A stretch of 64,000 bases of DNA from JAKAAZ01 sp963817855 (GTDB lineage Bacteria > Acidobacteriota > Terriglobia > Terriglobales > Acidobacteriaceae): NCBI GenBank assembly GCA_963817855.1, contig CAWFQA010000001.1:2046001-2110000 (forward strand), given 5' to 3'. The notes below the pieces were generated by a model that saw only the letters and a list, made by a program, of their open reading frames with translations, was not told the DNA's origin and did not search any database. Shown here one piece after another: positions 43,501 to 51,745 of this stretch. A program made the position numbers and the translations under genes. The first letter of the stretch is position 1, and every line of letters starts with the position of its first letter.

Positions 43501-44737
43501 GTATGCGACTGTGCCGAGCACGTCCACGACACTCACCGGCGATTCAGTCGTTAGGATCAATCCCGTGACTGGCGCAGTCGGTACTCCAGTCGCCGTCGGC
43601 AGCCAGCCAACCGTAATGGCGGAGACCACAGACGGCGATGATCTGTATATCGGTTTGAGCGGTGCCAACAGCGTAGCGCAATTCAACCTACTGAACCAGA
43701 GCGAAACTGCGACCATACCGCTAGCCATCACTCAAGGCGGCACATCCTCCAGCGTCTCCGCCACGTATCTGGCTACCATGCCGGGCAGTGATAATACGCT
43801 GGCCATCGGCACCACGAATATCTGGGGAAATTTCGGGATTTTCGACGTCAGCGGCAGTACCGGCACCTTCCGGGGCAACTTGTCCGGAATATACAACGGC
43901 ATAAATCCGATCTTCGCCGACGCCTCGCATTTGTATGCCTATGACAGTCAGACGTCGGGCGCGGAGTTCTACCGATACAGTGTGAACTCCAACGGGCTAA
44001 CCGAAATTGACGGGACGACACTCGAGGGATTGGGGGGTTTCCAGGGGAAAATCCAACTGGCGAATGGGCTGGTCTACGGAGTTGGTGGCGGCATCGTCAA
44101 TCCGTCGACCACTCCGCCATCGCAAGTGGCAACCCTACGGCTGATCGACTTCTACAATTCTGGCTCGACGCCCGAGGGTGCGGGCCTCGCTACCGACCCA
44201 TCGCTCGGCAAGGAGTTCCTCATGTTGAACAACTTGGCTGGAACCTCTGCCTTTGGGCTGACGCGTTACGATTTAACGACCTATCTGCCGGAAGCCGTTG
44301 TGCAATTACCGTCTGGCTTCTCGTCAATTACTTCCGGCTGGAATGTATTGCGCTGGGGACAGGACGGAATTGCGCTGTTGACGTCAACACTTGATGCAGT
44401 GACGAATCAAACCACAAGCTCGCTCGTCCTGCTGCGCGGACCCTTTGTGGTTCCGCAGGAACTCGCGATAGCTACGGCGCCGAGCCTCACGGGAAGCTCA
44501 ATCACAACGATTGCCCATGGCAGTGGTAACACCATGTTCACCCTGGCAGGCACAAATTTTCTTCCTGGCGTGGCCGTGACATGGAAAGGAAGTTACCGGA
44601 CGACGACCATCATGGACGCAACGCATGTGACCGTCGCGATTCCGGCGAGCGATGTAACAAGCGCGGGTTCAGGATCGTTGGTCGCAACAAACCCCGGTTC
44701 TCCTGGATCAAACGCGCTGACCATTACGATCAACTGA
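40577..44737 (+). CDS. large IPT/TIG-repeat surface lipoprotein with two propeller-like modules
   Basis: A 1386-residue protein. The N-terminus is a lipoprotein signal ending VLVSGC, followed by a Gly/Ser linker (GGSGGSGGSGGG). Then come four IPT/TIG domains, starting at about residues 62, 147, 240 and 335 (each begins with a TSISP-type motif and has GTGF/GSGF and VVEVNG-type strands). The first seven-bladed propeller-like module is at about 420-745. A DUF11-like domain (DLSVTLNTPATAS...GTTFTCDFGTLASG) is followed by a fifth TIG at about 865-950 and a second propeller-like module at about 955-1280. A final TIG lies at about 1290-1386. The start could be TTG 40577 or GTG 40595. It is probably an adhesin or carbohydrate-binding outer-surface protein. 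No catalytic motif is seen. Confidence 0.85.
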   Translation: MKAGRSVNVGWWRKSLFHLVIFCLVVNIPVLVSGCGGGGSGSGGSGGSGGSGGGGTTPTPAVTSISPTSITAGSNAVTLTVNGSGFTSTSVVEVNGVAEPTTYSSASTLTATVPNSQIANGAELAVTVVNGAISSSGTPLNLEVDNPAPTITSISPAGETVGTLSAQVVVTGTGFTASTVINIGNAARTTTFTSATQVGVTLQAADLAGVGTLSLTAVNPTPGGGTSTAVTLGVVPPTTGSPQISSISPSTIYTDSPDTTLAVSGANFSGNSVVEWNGAPLQTTVAAGYYVELIATIPAADLTFAGTDSVTVETPGTPPLISNAVSATIVNPPVPVLTSISPNASAIGTATQVILQGTGFAPSTTVAVNGAVVPSTYSSSTSITATLPASSTAFPGNLSLTVTTPAPGGGTSSAQTFTVYLPITANDIVFNPTDGLIYASVPVTSAGASGNSVESIDPTTGNVIRQIWVGSNPNKLALSSDGTQLFVGLDGAASVAQVNLTQGKVVNQFSLGGGQGVYNPPMTALYLAAVPGSPNSVAVATAAGPIGSGTGIAIYDSGVARANAWSTGEGPMSFGSSASILYVLAGSTLEQLAVGSAGITGTTALATINQVVNWMQYDNGRLYLSSGQIVNATNGTLLGTVYNGSTAASGPIVSDSGLGRAFVGVSSFGNNSSSVLAFDESSFNLAGSIVVNGAGEGGYGVTFEKIVRWGQNGIVLNASPGPFTSQSQLFIFQTPLVKDLSSAPADLSVTLNTPATASTGTSFSPLATVKNLGPNASENATMSITVDPSLIIGTIHTSAGSCGTGTTFTCDFGTLASGASATVTVTATPGQAGTFATKASVTSVSYDPAQGNNQSTSNTSVIGGVYGAVPVISVISPNLVQAGSSDFTMTVSGTGFNAESIVNLGSTPLATTFVSTAQLTATVPAAEIANYGWAGITVSNPSPGGGTSRVAPLTIYDLVNVPASGLLFDPYGQSLYATVPSTSTTLTGDSVVRINPVTGAVGTPVAVGSQPTVMAETTDGDDLYIGLSGANSVAQFNLLNQSETATIPLAITQGGTSSSVSATYLATMPGSDNTLAIGTTNIWGNFGIFDVSGSTGTFRGNLSGIYNGINPIFADASHLYAYDSQTSGAEFYRYSVNSNGLTEIDGTTLEGLGGFQGKIQLANGLVYGVGGGIVNPSTTPPSQVATLRLIDFYNSGSTPEGAGLATDPSLGKEFLMLNNLAGTSAFGLTRYDLTTYLPEAVVQLPSGFSSITSGWNVLRWGQDGIALLTSTLDAVTNQTTSSLVLLRGPFVVPQELAIATAPSLTGSSITTIAHGSGNTMFTLAGTNFLPGVAVTWKGSYRTTTIMDATHVTVAIPASDVTSAGSGSLVATNPGSPGSNALTITIN

Positions 44738-45168
44738 CTTTGTGTCGGCTGCCATTCATCGCGTGGTGTCGCCATTTGAAGCCGGCTTCAACCCAGTGAT
44801 CGGCGGACGCTCCGGCGAAAACGAACGGCTCGTCATCCTTCATGCCAATGGACTTGGCTCTGAGCGGCGTTTCTTCACTCGTCGCACGATTTAGTCGGGG
44901 ATTCAGTGCGCGGGCTGACTTGGATACTGAGCTGATCATGTTCCGAAGGGAGTGCTAGGCAACTCGGAAGCAATCCCACGTTGACGCTTCGTAGTTCCCT
45001 ATAAACGGGGTTTTGAACAAACTTCATGTCGCTGGGGCGGATGATGGAGCGGCGGTGAGGAGACCGCTGCCATGCGACAAAAAGAAAAGGTTATCCCACA
45101 CTAACAACCCCCATCAGCAGAATTCTTAGAATGTGGTGATTACCAAGATCGACCACCCATGCAAGCTC
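44738..45168. other. intergenic region without a supported gene
   Basis: These 431 bases contain only short frames. A minus-strand frame ending at 44730 (FVFAGASADHWVEAGFKWRH) could be a gene remnant, but nothing flanks it in frame. No repeat or promoter was recognised. Confidence 0.35.
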
Positions 45169-45586
45169 TCACTTTCGATTCATCCCAGCAAGCTCGGCAA
45201 GCGCAAGCCAATGCCTCGGATGCGGAATTCTTCCCTTGCGAATGTGGCTCGCGTAGCAGAACGAAACATCCATGAGTTTTGCTATAACGGCGCTAGATGT
45301 CGAGGCGAGAACCGGCAGAATCTTTTCCGTATAGTTGCGCTTCGTAAGCCACGCGGGCTGATCTGAAGGTTTCCAATCCCACGCTGCTTGTGTATTGAGT
45401 GTTTGAGTCGCTTTTCGTTTGGCGTTGGCCTCGGGCCGCTGGGCTGCCACGCGCCCCAGAATCGCAGCTTTGGTTATACGTTCACGGTTGATCGCCCTCG
45501 AACATTGACTGCAATTGGTGTGCGGTTCTTCGAGTTGCTTTCCACACCCTCGACAAACCTTCTCGAACTTGAATTTTGGTCTTCTC
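45169..45586 (-). pseudogene. C-terminal remnant of a zinc-finger/helix-turn-helix protein
   Basis: The frame is open from just after a TGA at 45587-45589. It reads FEKVCRGCGKQLEEPHTNCS (a four-Cys zinc-knuckle: CRGC plus CSQC), then AILGRVAAQRPEANAKRKAT. The C-terminal helix-turn-helix-like segment is KILPVLASTSSAVIAKLMDV, then CYASHIRKGRIPHPRHWLAL. No start codon lies before the zinc knuckle; GTG 45450 is the only possible start and would remove it. This C-terminus looks like one I recall in Acidobacteria accessory genes, associated with mobile DNA. It is a fragment, 5' end lost. Confidence 0.55.
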
Positions 45587-45883
45587 TCAGCAAATGGAAC
45601 TTCGCCCCTCGCCTCTCGCTTTTTGCTTTGCGTTAGGCTGGCTGGGGGATAAGGTTGGCGAGTGCGCGTGGAATTGAATATCTCTCATGCGGACCACTCA
45701 GCTATCGGTGCAATTAAATGCGCCCAGGTCGGAGCAGTCTGCGAAAGCTTCGATGCAAATGGAGCCATCAATCGGCAATTGCCATCCCGTTGCTGGAAGA
45801 ATGAATCACGCAGCAATGGATCAACACACCTCGCTTTGCACAGATAGAGGCCGTTACCATATCCTAACCGTATAGGAGTCGTT

Positions 45884-46249
45884 ATGTGGACCTACTATCA
45901 GAGTACGGGTGCGCTCAATGATGCAGCCGGACAGAATGTCGCGACTGGATATAGCGGTGCTCCGGGTGCAGTTGATGATCCCGCGAAACAAGACGAGTCG
46001 TGCATCGGTCCTATTCCACGTGGTTTGTACACGCTGGGCGAGCCCTTCAGTTCGTCGACCCACGGGCCGTATGCGATGCCCTTGATTCCAGATCCAGCAA
46101 ATGAGATGTGTGGCCGAAGCGGATTCCTGATGCACGGGGATTCACTTGAGCATCCGGGATGCGCATCGGAGGGATGCATCATTATGTCTCGGCCTACACG
46201 GGAGCAGGTCTGGGAATCCGGCGATCATGTACTGACAGTTGTCGAGTAA
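45884..46249 (+). CDS. Tlde1-like (DUF2778) protein, possible L,D-transpeptidase-fold effector
   Basis: A 121-residue protein with no signal peptide. It reads MWTYYQSTGALNDAAGQNVA, then CIGPIPRGLYTLGEP, GRSGFLMHGDS and PGCASEGCIIMSRPTREQVW. The H-G-D-S followed by S-x-G-C-I is the catalytic His/Cys pair of the Tlde1/DUF2778 family, whose known members are type VI secretion effectors acting on peptidoglycan cross-links. Start ATG 45884 has TAGGAG five bases upstream. No T6SS, VgrG or immunity-like gene is nearby, so delivery and self-protection are unknown. It sits among fragments beside an IS3 remnant. Confidence 0.8.
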   Translation: MWTYYQSTGALNDAAGQNVATGYSGAPGAVDDPAKQDESCIGPIPRGLYTLGEPFSSSTHGPYAMPLIPDPANEMCGRSGFLMHGDSLEHPGCASEGCIIMSRPTREQVWESGDHVLTVVE

Positions 46250-46294
46250 AGAGCGTCACCGATCGCCCGGCAGAGAGCACTTGCGAGCGGGGGG

Positions 46295-46335
46295 TAAATT
46301 CGGCATTCCCCGCTTGAGGGGGCATAACCTATTGG
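46295..46335 (-). repeat. diverged third relative of the C-rich hairpin repeat
   Basis: On the minus strand this reads GCCCCCTCAAGCGGGGAAT then GCCGAATTTACCCCCC. It shares CCCCCTCAAGC, the G-run and (C/G)CCGAATTT with the hairpin-arm units at 35722-35770 and 39381-39428, but lacks the AAAAC loop bases. It lies immediately next to the truncated IS3 copy. Confidence 0.4.
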
Positions 46336-46360
46336 GGACGCAACAGCGTGATGTGAGCCA

Positions 46361-46552
46361 TCATATTCGGCAGCGGCTGGCCAACTCCACGATGGCCCGG
46401 GTGAGTCGATCCTCGTCTTCGCGCTGTGTCAGCTGATAGCGTTGCGTACCGCGTGGCTGCTTCACCAGCCGGCACGCTCTGCGCTCACTCAAGCCCTGTT
46501 CCTGAGCATGATCCACCGCACAACGCCGTCGTTCAGGGCTTAGAAGTTTCCC
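46361..46552 (-). pseudogene. IS3 orfB (integrase-domain transposase), 5' fragment
   Basis: The frame after orfA reads LLSPERRRCAVDHAQEQGLS, then RRACRLVKQPRGTQRYQLTQ, the N-terminal HTH_21-like part of IS3 OrfB. It ends at TGA 46361 after RAIVELASRCRI. The DDE integrase core is entirely missing, so no active transposase can be made. Confidence 0.8.
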
Positions 46553-46821
46553 GAGGCGATGTCCTTCAACACCAGCTTCTCCAGGCTCAACTCCGAGACC
46601 AGTCGCTTCAGCTTGGCGTTCTCCTGCTCCAGATCCTTCAGCCGACGAGCCTGATCCACCTTCAACCCGCCATACTCCTTGCGCCACCGGTAGTAGGTCT
46701 GCTCCACGATCTCCGCTTCCTTGCATGCTTGCGGCAACGTCTTCCCGTTCGCTACTCCAACCTCAACCTGCCGCAGCAGGTTCACTATCTGCTCCGCCGT
46801 ATGCTTCTTCCCTCGTGCCAT
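46540..46821 (-). CDS. IS3-family transposase OrfA
   Basis: A 93-residue protein: MARGKKHTAEQIVNLLRQVE, then LPQACKEAEIVEQTYYRWRKEYGG (helix-turn-helix), then a leucine-zipper-like stretch LKDLEQENAKLKRLVSELSL. It is complete, with GGAG before ATG 46821. OrfA alone normally binds the ends and regulates; it cannot transpose without OrfAB, and orfB here is truncated. Confidence 0.9.
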   Translation of the reverse strand: MARGKKHTAEQIVNLLRQVEVGVANGKTLPQACKEAEIVEQTYYRWRKEYGGLKVDQARRLKDLEQENAKLKRLVSELSLEKLVLKDIASGNF

Positions 46822-46884
46822 TTCCAGCTCCTCTTGTTCCAGTTTGTCTCTTCTTCACTGGTTCAAAAAATGCCGGGCACTCCA

Positions 46885-47253
46885 AAGCGCGCTTCTACTA
46901 TACAGTTCCAACTCTTCAAGTTCTTCTCTTTCCAAAGCGTGACTGACTACTTTTCTAACGGCTACACCGAGCTCGGGAAAGACGGAACCATTCGCGTCTT
47001 TCGCGACATAGGCCAGGAGGCGCAGACAACAACAAAACAATCGCTCAAACAGTTCCGCATCTATTTCGAGGCGTCAGCATCTCAGGGGGCCCCCGGCACA
47101 GTTACGCAGGGCGCGGTCGATCTGTGTATTGAGCTTTCCGAAAAGGGCGGTTCGAGCTACGCTACGGCGATGGCTAATGTCATCGGATTCTTGCCTGGGA
47201 GTGCCGCTGTGAATTCGGCTCAGGAAAGTATGGTCTCCATTGCGATCAGGTAG
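46885..47253 (+). pseudogene. C-terminal fragment of a gene interrupted by IS3 copy 1
   Basis: Directly at the IS end an open frame reads KRASTIQFQLFKFFSFQSVT, then TRELGKDG-type turns (GYTELGKDGTIRVFRDIGQE) and SYATAMANVIGFLPGSAAVN, to TAG 47253. No start codon is available outside the IS. The protein is a beta/alpha mix with no recognised family. Its stop region belongs to repeat unit A, and similar 3' ends occur in repeat units B and C, so related gene 3' ends may be dispersed nearby. Confidence 0.5.
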
Positions 47254-47366
47254 TCGGAGTCAAGATCGTAGCGGGAACGACAAGTCTTCGGCGAAGCAAG
47301 CTCCCCCTTAGACCGCGTCGGCTCGTGCGGTCTGGTTTATTTCGCTTAGTGAACGCAAGCCTACTT
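47232..47366 (+). repeat. dispersed repeat unit A
   Basis: It begins at the 3' end of the interrupted gene (GGTCTCCATTGCGATCAGG) and continues TAGTCGGAGTC...TTCGCTTAGTGAACGC. Units B (50676-50814) and C (51339-51485) are in the same orientation; A and C look about 75% alike. A and B flank the PadR-ADOP gene pair. Confidence 0.65.
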
Positions 47367-47442
47367 ATCGTTACCAATCGGTTCTCGATGAGTGCACTGG
47401 CGATAATGCGTCAAATGAAGCGAAATTCCGGGAACTTCGGCC

Positions 47443-50085
47443 CTATTCCGTCCGCAAGGCCTGCATCGGATCAAGACGCGAAGCGCGCCAGGCGGGAAAG
47501 ATGCAGGCAAACAAAGCGATTAAAAGGAGAGTGAGAATCACGGTTCCAATCACAGCCGGATCAGTCGGCTTGGTTCCGTAAAGCATCGACCGGATAAGCT
47601 GCGTTGCGCCTGCGCTACCTATGAGGCCGAGAATCAGCCCGAGGAGCGCCGGCCGAAGCCCGTCGAATAGGATAAGACTCAATATTTGCTCCCGTTGCGC
47701 GCCGAGGGCGATGCGGATGCCGATTTCCGACACTCGCTGCGTGACCAAGTAGGAAAGCACTCCATACAGGCCTACTGCGGCTAGGAGAAGTGACAGGCCG
47801 GCGAAGGCCAGTACCAGATTTGCCGCGAAACCCTGAGTGGCCGTGGACTTGCCGAGAATCTGATCCATGGTCAACACATTGTAGACAGGCAGCTCCGGTT
47901 CGAGCGCCGAAATCTGCTGCTGGATCGGTGTCGACATGGCCAGTGGATCGACGGAGGTCCAGGCCACGATGGTCGCCTCGCTGGTGTAGTCTGGAATGCC
48001 GGAGAGGATCGGAAAGTACATGGTGGCCTCGACTGGCTTGGTAACGTCGTAGATCGTGTCGCCAACTTCGCCGATGATCTCGTAGATTTCTCCAATGTCA
48101 TCCCAGTCGACGCGGACATGTTTGCCAATGGGGTTGTCGCCCGAGAAAAACTGATCTACGAATTGCTTGCTGACAACGATGTAATGGTCGTTGGCGAGGC
48201 GCTCGTGTTCCGTGAAGACCCGGCCGCGCAGGAGTGGAATCTGCATAACGCTGAAGTATTGCGGGTCGGCGGTAAGGGTCGTGGCGTCGTACTGAATGGC
48301 GTAACTGGGTGCGGGTTTTTCGAGGATCGTGAAAACTCTGCCGCCTTGAGGCCCTGATCCAGGCGCAGCGGACACGAGCGCCGCGCCGCGCACGCCGGGC
48401 AGGCGGCGCACGCGCTCAAGCAGCGACTGATGGAAGAGCATCACCTTTTCGCGTGTGTCGTATTGGATTTCCGGCAGGCCAAACTTCATGGTGATTACGT
48501 GATCGATGCGGCAGCCCAGATCTGCCATGCGCAGGTGCAGAAAGCTCTTGAAAAGCAGCCCGGCCGAGACCAGCAGCATGACCGTGAGCGCTATCTCGAC
48601 TGTGAGCATCGTCTTGCGCAACCGTGCTCGCGAGGCGCTGCCGCTGGCTGATCGTGAAGATTCCTGTAACGCTGAGAGCAACCCTTTGCCTGTAGAAGAT
48701 ATCGCCGGCACAAGACCTGCCAGTAGTCCAGTCGCCACTACCAGACCGGCAGCAAAAGTGAGAACCCATCCATCGACGTGGACGGAGTCAGCACGAGGCA
48801 GATTGCTCCAGTGCGCCGCGAGCCATTGTGTTGAAGCGAGCGACAGCAGCAGGCCGAGTCCGCCGCCGGCCACGCAGATCAGCAGGCTTTCCGTCATCTG
48901 CTCGCGAATTAAAGCAAGCCGGCTGCCGCCCAGTGATCCACGGATGGCAATCTCCTTGCGACGCGATGCAGCCCGCGCTACCAGCAGGTTCGAAAGATTG
49001 AGGCAGGCGATCAACAGCATGCAGCCAACCGCGCACAGCAGTACCAGCAGCTGAGTTCGCACACCCTTCACCAGGTCGTCGATCATCGGCCGCGACCAGA
49101 CATCTTCAGCGACGGGCCTGGTGGCATAAGCGAGATGTATCCGGTACTGCACCGCGCTTATCTCGTGCGTCGCCGCTTCTACGCTTATATCCGGCTTCAG
49201 CCGCGCAACCACCTCGCTCTGGTGGCCCGCGTGCATGGAGTAGTCACCCTCCGAAAAAGTCTGCGCGTAGGGCACCCAGTATTGGACCCGCGCATCCGGA
49301 TAGGTAAACCAGTTGGGTAGTACGCCAACGACAGTAGTCGGGATCGTGTCCAGATGAATCTGTTTGCCGATGATCGAAGAATCTCCGGCAAAGCGGCGCT
49401 GAAAGAGACTCCAGGTAAGCAGGACTACTGGCTCGCCTTTCGGCTCATCTTCCGCTTCAGTGAAGAGGCGGCCGAAGGCGGGCGTTACGCCGAGGAGTGG
49501 AAAGAGATTTGCCGAGGCGCCTTCGCTCTGAACGACTTCTGACAGTTCGGAATGCACACCGGAGAGGATGCCTCCGTAGCTGCGCATCGCCGCCATGTCT
49601 TCAAAGCCGTGGGTCTGGCTGCGCCACTCGCGATAGTCGCCTGGCGCAACCGCATTGAATCCATCGCCGCTTTTATTGTGGCGATAATGCTCATAGAGCA
49701 TTACCAGTTTGCCGGAATCGCGAAACGGCAGCGGCCGCAACAGCACGGCACGCACCATGGTGAAGAGCGATGTAGTCGCGCCGATGCCCAACGCCATCAC
49801 CAGCACGGAGACGATAGCAAACTCGGGCGAACGCAGTAGCGTGTGCGTGCCGTACTTCATGTCGCGGACCAGCCGCTCCAGCCAGATCCGGCTCCAGGCG
49901 GCGCGCGTCTGCTCGCGAATCAGCGCCGTGTTGCCGAAGGCGCGCCGTGCTGCAGAACGAGCTTCTTCTGCGGACAGCCCACGCTCCCGCTGCTCTTCCT
50001 CTTCCAATTCCAGATCGGAAAGAAGCTCCCGCTCAAGGTCGGCATCCCGTTTCGCAGTTCCTTTCCAGATCTGCCACCATCGCAT
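47443..50085 (-). CDS. ADOP/MacB-type ABC transporter permease
   Basis: An 880-residue permease. A cytoplasmic N-terminus (DADLERELLSDLELEEEEQR, then RGLSAEEARSAARRAFGN) is the signature N-terminal module of acidobacterial duplicated orphan permeases. A MacB periplasmic core domain (about 105-330) follows the first helix (FAIVSVLVMALGIGATTSLF), then an FtsX domain (about 360-480), a second MacB core (about 495-700) and a second FtsX (about 755-875, ending FPAWRASRLDPMQALRTE). The duplicated arrangement gives about eight membrane helices. No ATPase is adjacent. It lies one base after padR and is surely co-transcribed with it. Confidence 0.92.
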   Translation of the reverse strand: MRWWQIWKGTAKRDADLERELLSDLELEEEEQRERGLSAEEARSAARRAFGNTALIREQTRAAWSRIWLERLVRDMKYGTHTLLRSPEFAIVSVLVMALGIGATTSLFTMVRAVLLRPLPFRDSGKLVMLYEHYRHNKSGDGFNAVAPGDYREWRSQTHGFEDMAAMRSYGGILSGVHSELSEVVQSEGASANLFPLLGVTPAFGRLFTEAEDEPKGEPVVLLTWSLFQRRFAGDSSIIGKQIHLDTIPTTVVGVLPNWFTYPDARVQYWVPYAQTFSEGDYSMHAGHQSEVVARLKPDISVEAATHEISAVQYRIHLAYATRPVAEDVWSRPMIDDLVKGVRTQLLVLLCAVGCMLLIACLNLSNLLVARAASRRKEIAIRGSLGGSRLALIREQMTESLLICVAGGGLGLLLSLASTQWLAAHWSNLPRADSVHVDGWVLTFAAGLVVATGLLAGLVPAISSTGKGLLSALQESSRSASGSASRARLRKTMLTVEIALTVMLLVSAGLLFKSFLHLRMADLGCRIDHVITMKFGLPEIQYDTREKVMLFHQSLLERVRRLPGVRGAALVSAAPGSGPQGGRVFTILEKPAPSYAIQYDATTLTADPQYFSVMQIPLLRGRVFTEHERLANDHYIVVSKQFVDQFFSGDNPIGKHVRVDWDDIGEIYEIIGEVGDTIYDVTKPVEATMYFPILSGIPDYTSEATIVAWTSVDPLAMSTPIQQQISALEPELPVYNVLTMDQILGKSTATQGFAANLVLAFAGLSLLLAAVGLYGVLSYLVTQRVSEIGIRIALGAQREQILSLILFDGLRPALLGLILGLIGSAGATQLIRSMLYGTKPTDPAVIGTVILTLLLIALFACIFPAWRASRLDPMQALRTE

Positions 50086-50086
50086 C

Positions 50087-50446
50087 TCAGCTCTCCTCAG
50101 CGGCAGGCCACATCACGCGTGCCACAGCTTCCGCCATCTGCTTCCATTGCGATTCTTCGACCATAAGCTGTTTTCTTCCGATTTCCGTAAGCCGGTAATA
50201 CTTGAACTCCCTGTTGCGATCCGGAGCCATCTCCCATTTCGACGTGACCCAGCCTCTCGCCTCAAGGCGATGTAAGGCAGGATAGAGAGAGCCATGCTGC
50301 ATCTGCAGGAAATCGTTCGTGGTCCGCTGAATATGTTTGCCAATCTGATGGCCGTGTGCCGGCCGATAAAGAAGCGTTCGCAAGACAAGCATGTCCAGCG
50401 TTCCCTGCAGCAAATTCGCTCGTTGTTTTATCTGCTTTTTTGCCAT
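50087..50446 (-). CDS. PadR-family transcriptional regulator
   Basis: A 119-residue winged-helix regulator: LLQGTLDMLVLRTLLYRPAH, then GSLYPALHRLEARGWVTSKW (recognition helix and wing), then YRLTEIGRKQL and a C-terminal dimerisation helix. It is the standard partner of ADOP permeases, and presumably represses the pair. A perfect inverted repeat ATTCGA-TCG-TCGAAT at 50518-50532, 72 bases upstream of its ATG, is a possible operator. Confidence 0.92.
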   Translation of the reverse strand: MAKKQIKQRANLLQGTLDMLVLRTLLYRPAHGHQIGKHIQRTTNDFLQMQHGSLYPALHRLEARGWVTSKWEMAPDRNREFKYYRLTEIGRKQLMVEESQWKQMAEAVARVMWPAAEES

Positions 50447-50517
50447 GGAAGACGTTCGACCCTCAATAATGATCGATGGTAGACATTCGACTATCGGTTG
50501 TCAAGAGCGCAAAGTCG

Positions 50518-50532
50518 ATTCGATCGTCGAAT
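50518..50532. promoter_or_regulatory. possible PadR operator palindrome
   Basis: ATTCGA (50518-50523), spacer TCG, TCGAAT (50527-50532): a perfect 6-3-6 inverted repeat upstream of padR. A related half-site, ATTCGACTAT, lies at about 50496-50505. PadR sites are commonly AT-rich palindromes upstream of the padR gene; assignment is inference. Confidence 0.45.
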
Positions 50533-50675
50533 AGTGACTTCAGGCCGAGTCACTCATCGAATCAAGCTTCCCCGACCGCGATCGGTGCTGTTGGAATAAA
50601 GATCAAAAACGCGCGGTTCTGGATCACGGCTGCTACCTGGAGTGGTCGCGTGAGGCGACGACTTAGAGGGTGTAG

Positions 50676-50814
50676 TGGCGGACGCGGGGGCATGTCGTTC
50701 AGATAGTCGGTGTCGAAGTCGTGGCGGCCGCGACGTCATCGCCGGCGAATTAGGCCCACGCGAAGCTCGTCGAAGGTCGGTTATCCTTCGCTTAGTAAAC
50801 ACTGAAGAACTTTC
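50676..50814 (+). repeat. dispersed repeat unit B
   Basis: Contains GCGGACGCGGGG, then GTTCAGATAGTCGGTGTCGA and, at its end, TTCGCTTAGTAAACACT. It aligns with units A and C over about 115-135 bases. The surrounding 50447-50927 has no other gene that I can support. Confidence 0.65.
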
Positions 50815-50927
50815 TGAGACGTTCGTGACGTCAAAGTAGGCGCTACCCTTTGGTCGTGGCGATCCGCCAGTGCATAGAGCGCCACCCGATATATTTTGGA
50901 GCCCACCCTCTCGCATCAAATCTGTTT

Positions 50928-51206
50928 ATGGAACCTAAGCTCACCGACATGTCGACCTGGACTGGACAAACCGGAAAGGATGGTTTGCGTTCATTCACCG
51001 ATGAAGACGGCAACTTTTGGCTTGAGCAGAATCCGACCAAGAGTTCCAAGTGGGCGAATCTCGCCAGAAAAGGACATGACGTTGCATGGGAGTTCGGTGC
51101 TAACCGCCGCTATACAGGTCGCATGCTGGTCGATGGTGAGATACTCACGCCGTCAGATGCTACGAAGACGTTCTTGACAGCCGGGTCGAAGACTTCGTCG
51201 GAATAA
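50928..51206 (+). CDS. small hypothetical protein
   Basis: A 92-residue hydrophilic protein: MEPKLTDMSTWTGQTGKDGL, then FTDEDGNFWLEQNPTKSSKW and EFGANRRYTGRMLVDGEILT. Its composition and strand/turn rhythm are protein-like, unlike the shadow frames around it. The start could be ATG 50928, ATG 50949 or an earlier codon; none has a ribosome site. No family recognised. It lies between repeat units B and C. Confidence 0.4.
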   Translation: MEPKLTDMSTWTGQTGKDGLRSFTDEDGNFWLEQNPTKSSKWANLARKGHDVAWEFGANRRYTGRMLVDGEILTPSDATKTFLTAGSKTSSE

Positions 51207-51745
51207 CGGCTCCATAGTCTATCCGCGATAGATCAGTAGGGAATGCCATCGGGTGCTAATGCTCTAATCACCGGTGGGCTATGAGTGGTTGACTGGTGGC
51301 TTTATCGCTCAAGTGGGTACAGGTGTCGAGATCGTAACAGCGGACGTGGGGCTCCATTTCGATCAGGTAGTCGGAGTCGAAGTCGTAGCGGGCGCGAAGT
51401 CGTCGCCGACGAAGCAGGCTCACGTGAACCGCGTCGCGTCCTCCGGTCGGACTCATTTCGTTTAGTAAACACTAGCCGACTTTCTATGAGCAGGTCACTG
51501 GTCTCAAGGTTTGTTTTTTGCTTTTTCATTCATAGGGCTTTTGCTCTTGTTATTGCTCTTGGTTTCGTTGCTCTCCACCGTGTTTCTATTCGCACTCTGG
51601 ATGAGCTGTCTTGAAGCAAGCTCGGTGCCGGTTGGGGTTCGAGAGGAGAGTCGACGCTGCCATTTATCGGTCGGCCTCGAAGGCCGAAGTCGGCTCGCAG
51701 TCATCGGAACACGGTGTCGTCGCAACGGGTAAACATGTTGATCTC
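51207..51745. other. intergenic region with repeat unit C
   Basis: Apart from repeat unit C, these 539 bases show only short overlapping frames without family resemblance. The AT-rich stretch 51515-51600 contains several hydrophobic frames that look fortuitous. Confidence 0.4.
51339..51485 (+). repeat. dispersed repeat unit C
   Basis: Contains GCGGACGTGGGGCTCCATTTC, one base variant of the lead-in of unit A (GTCTCCATTGC), then GATCAGGTAGTCGGAGTCGA and, at the end, TTCGTTTAGTAAACACT. Same orientation as A and B. Confidence 0.65.

Larger units (their letters stand above)
46361..46884 (-). mobile_element. truncated IS3-family element (copy 1)
   Basis: The upstream end is intact: TGGAGTGCCCGG (minus strand, ending at 46884) matches the terminal repeat of copy 2. 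An intact orfA and only the first 60 or so codons of orfB remain; the element stops near 46361. It interrupts a gene whose C-terminal part continues at 46885. The shared stretch with copy 2 is highly similar, but copy 2 is full of indels, so copy 1 is the younger or less decayed. Confidence 0.85.

Noticed and set aside
46426..46884. Long plus-strand frame over the IS3 element joined to the downstream gene
   Set aside because: It is antisense to the IS transposase genes. Only the part after 46885 is protein-like.
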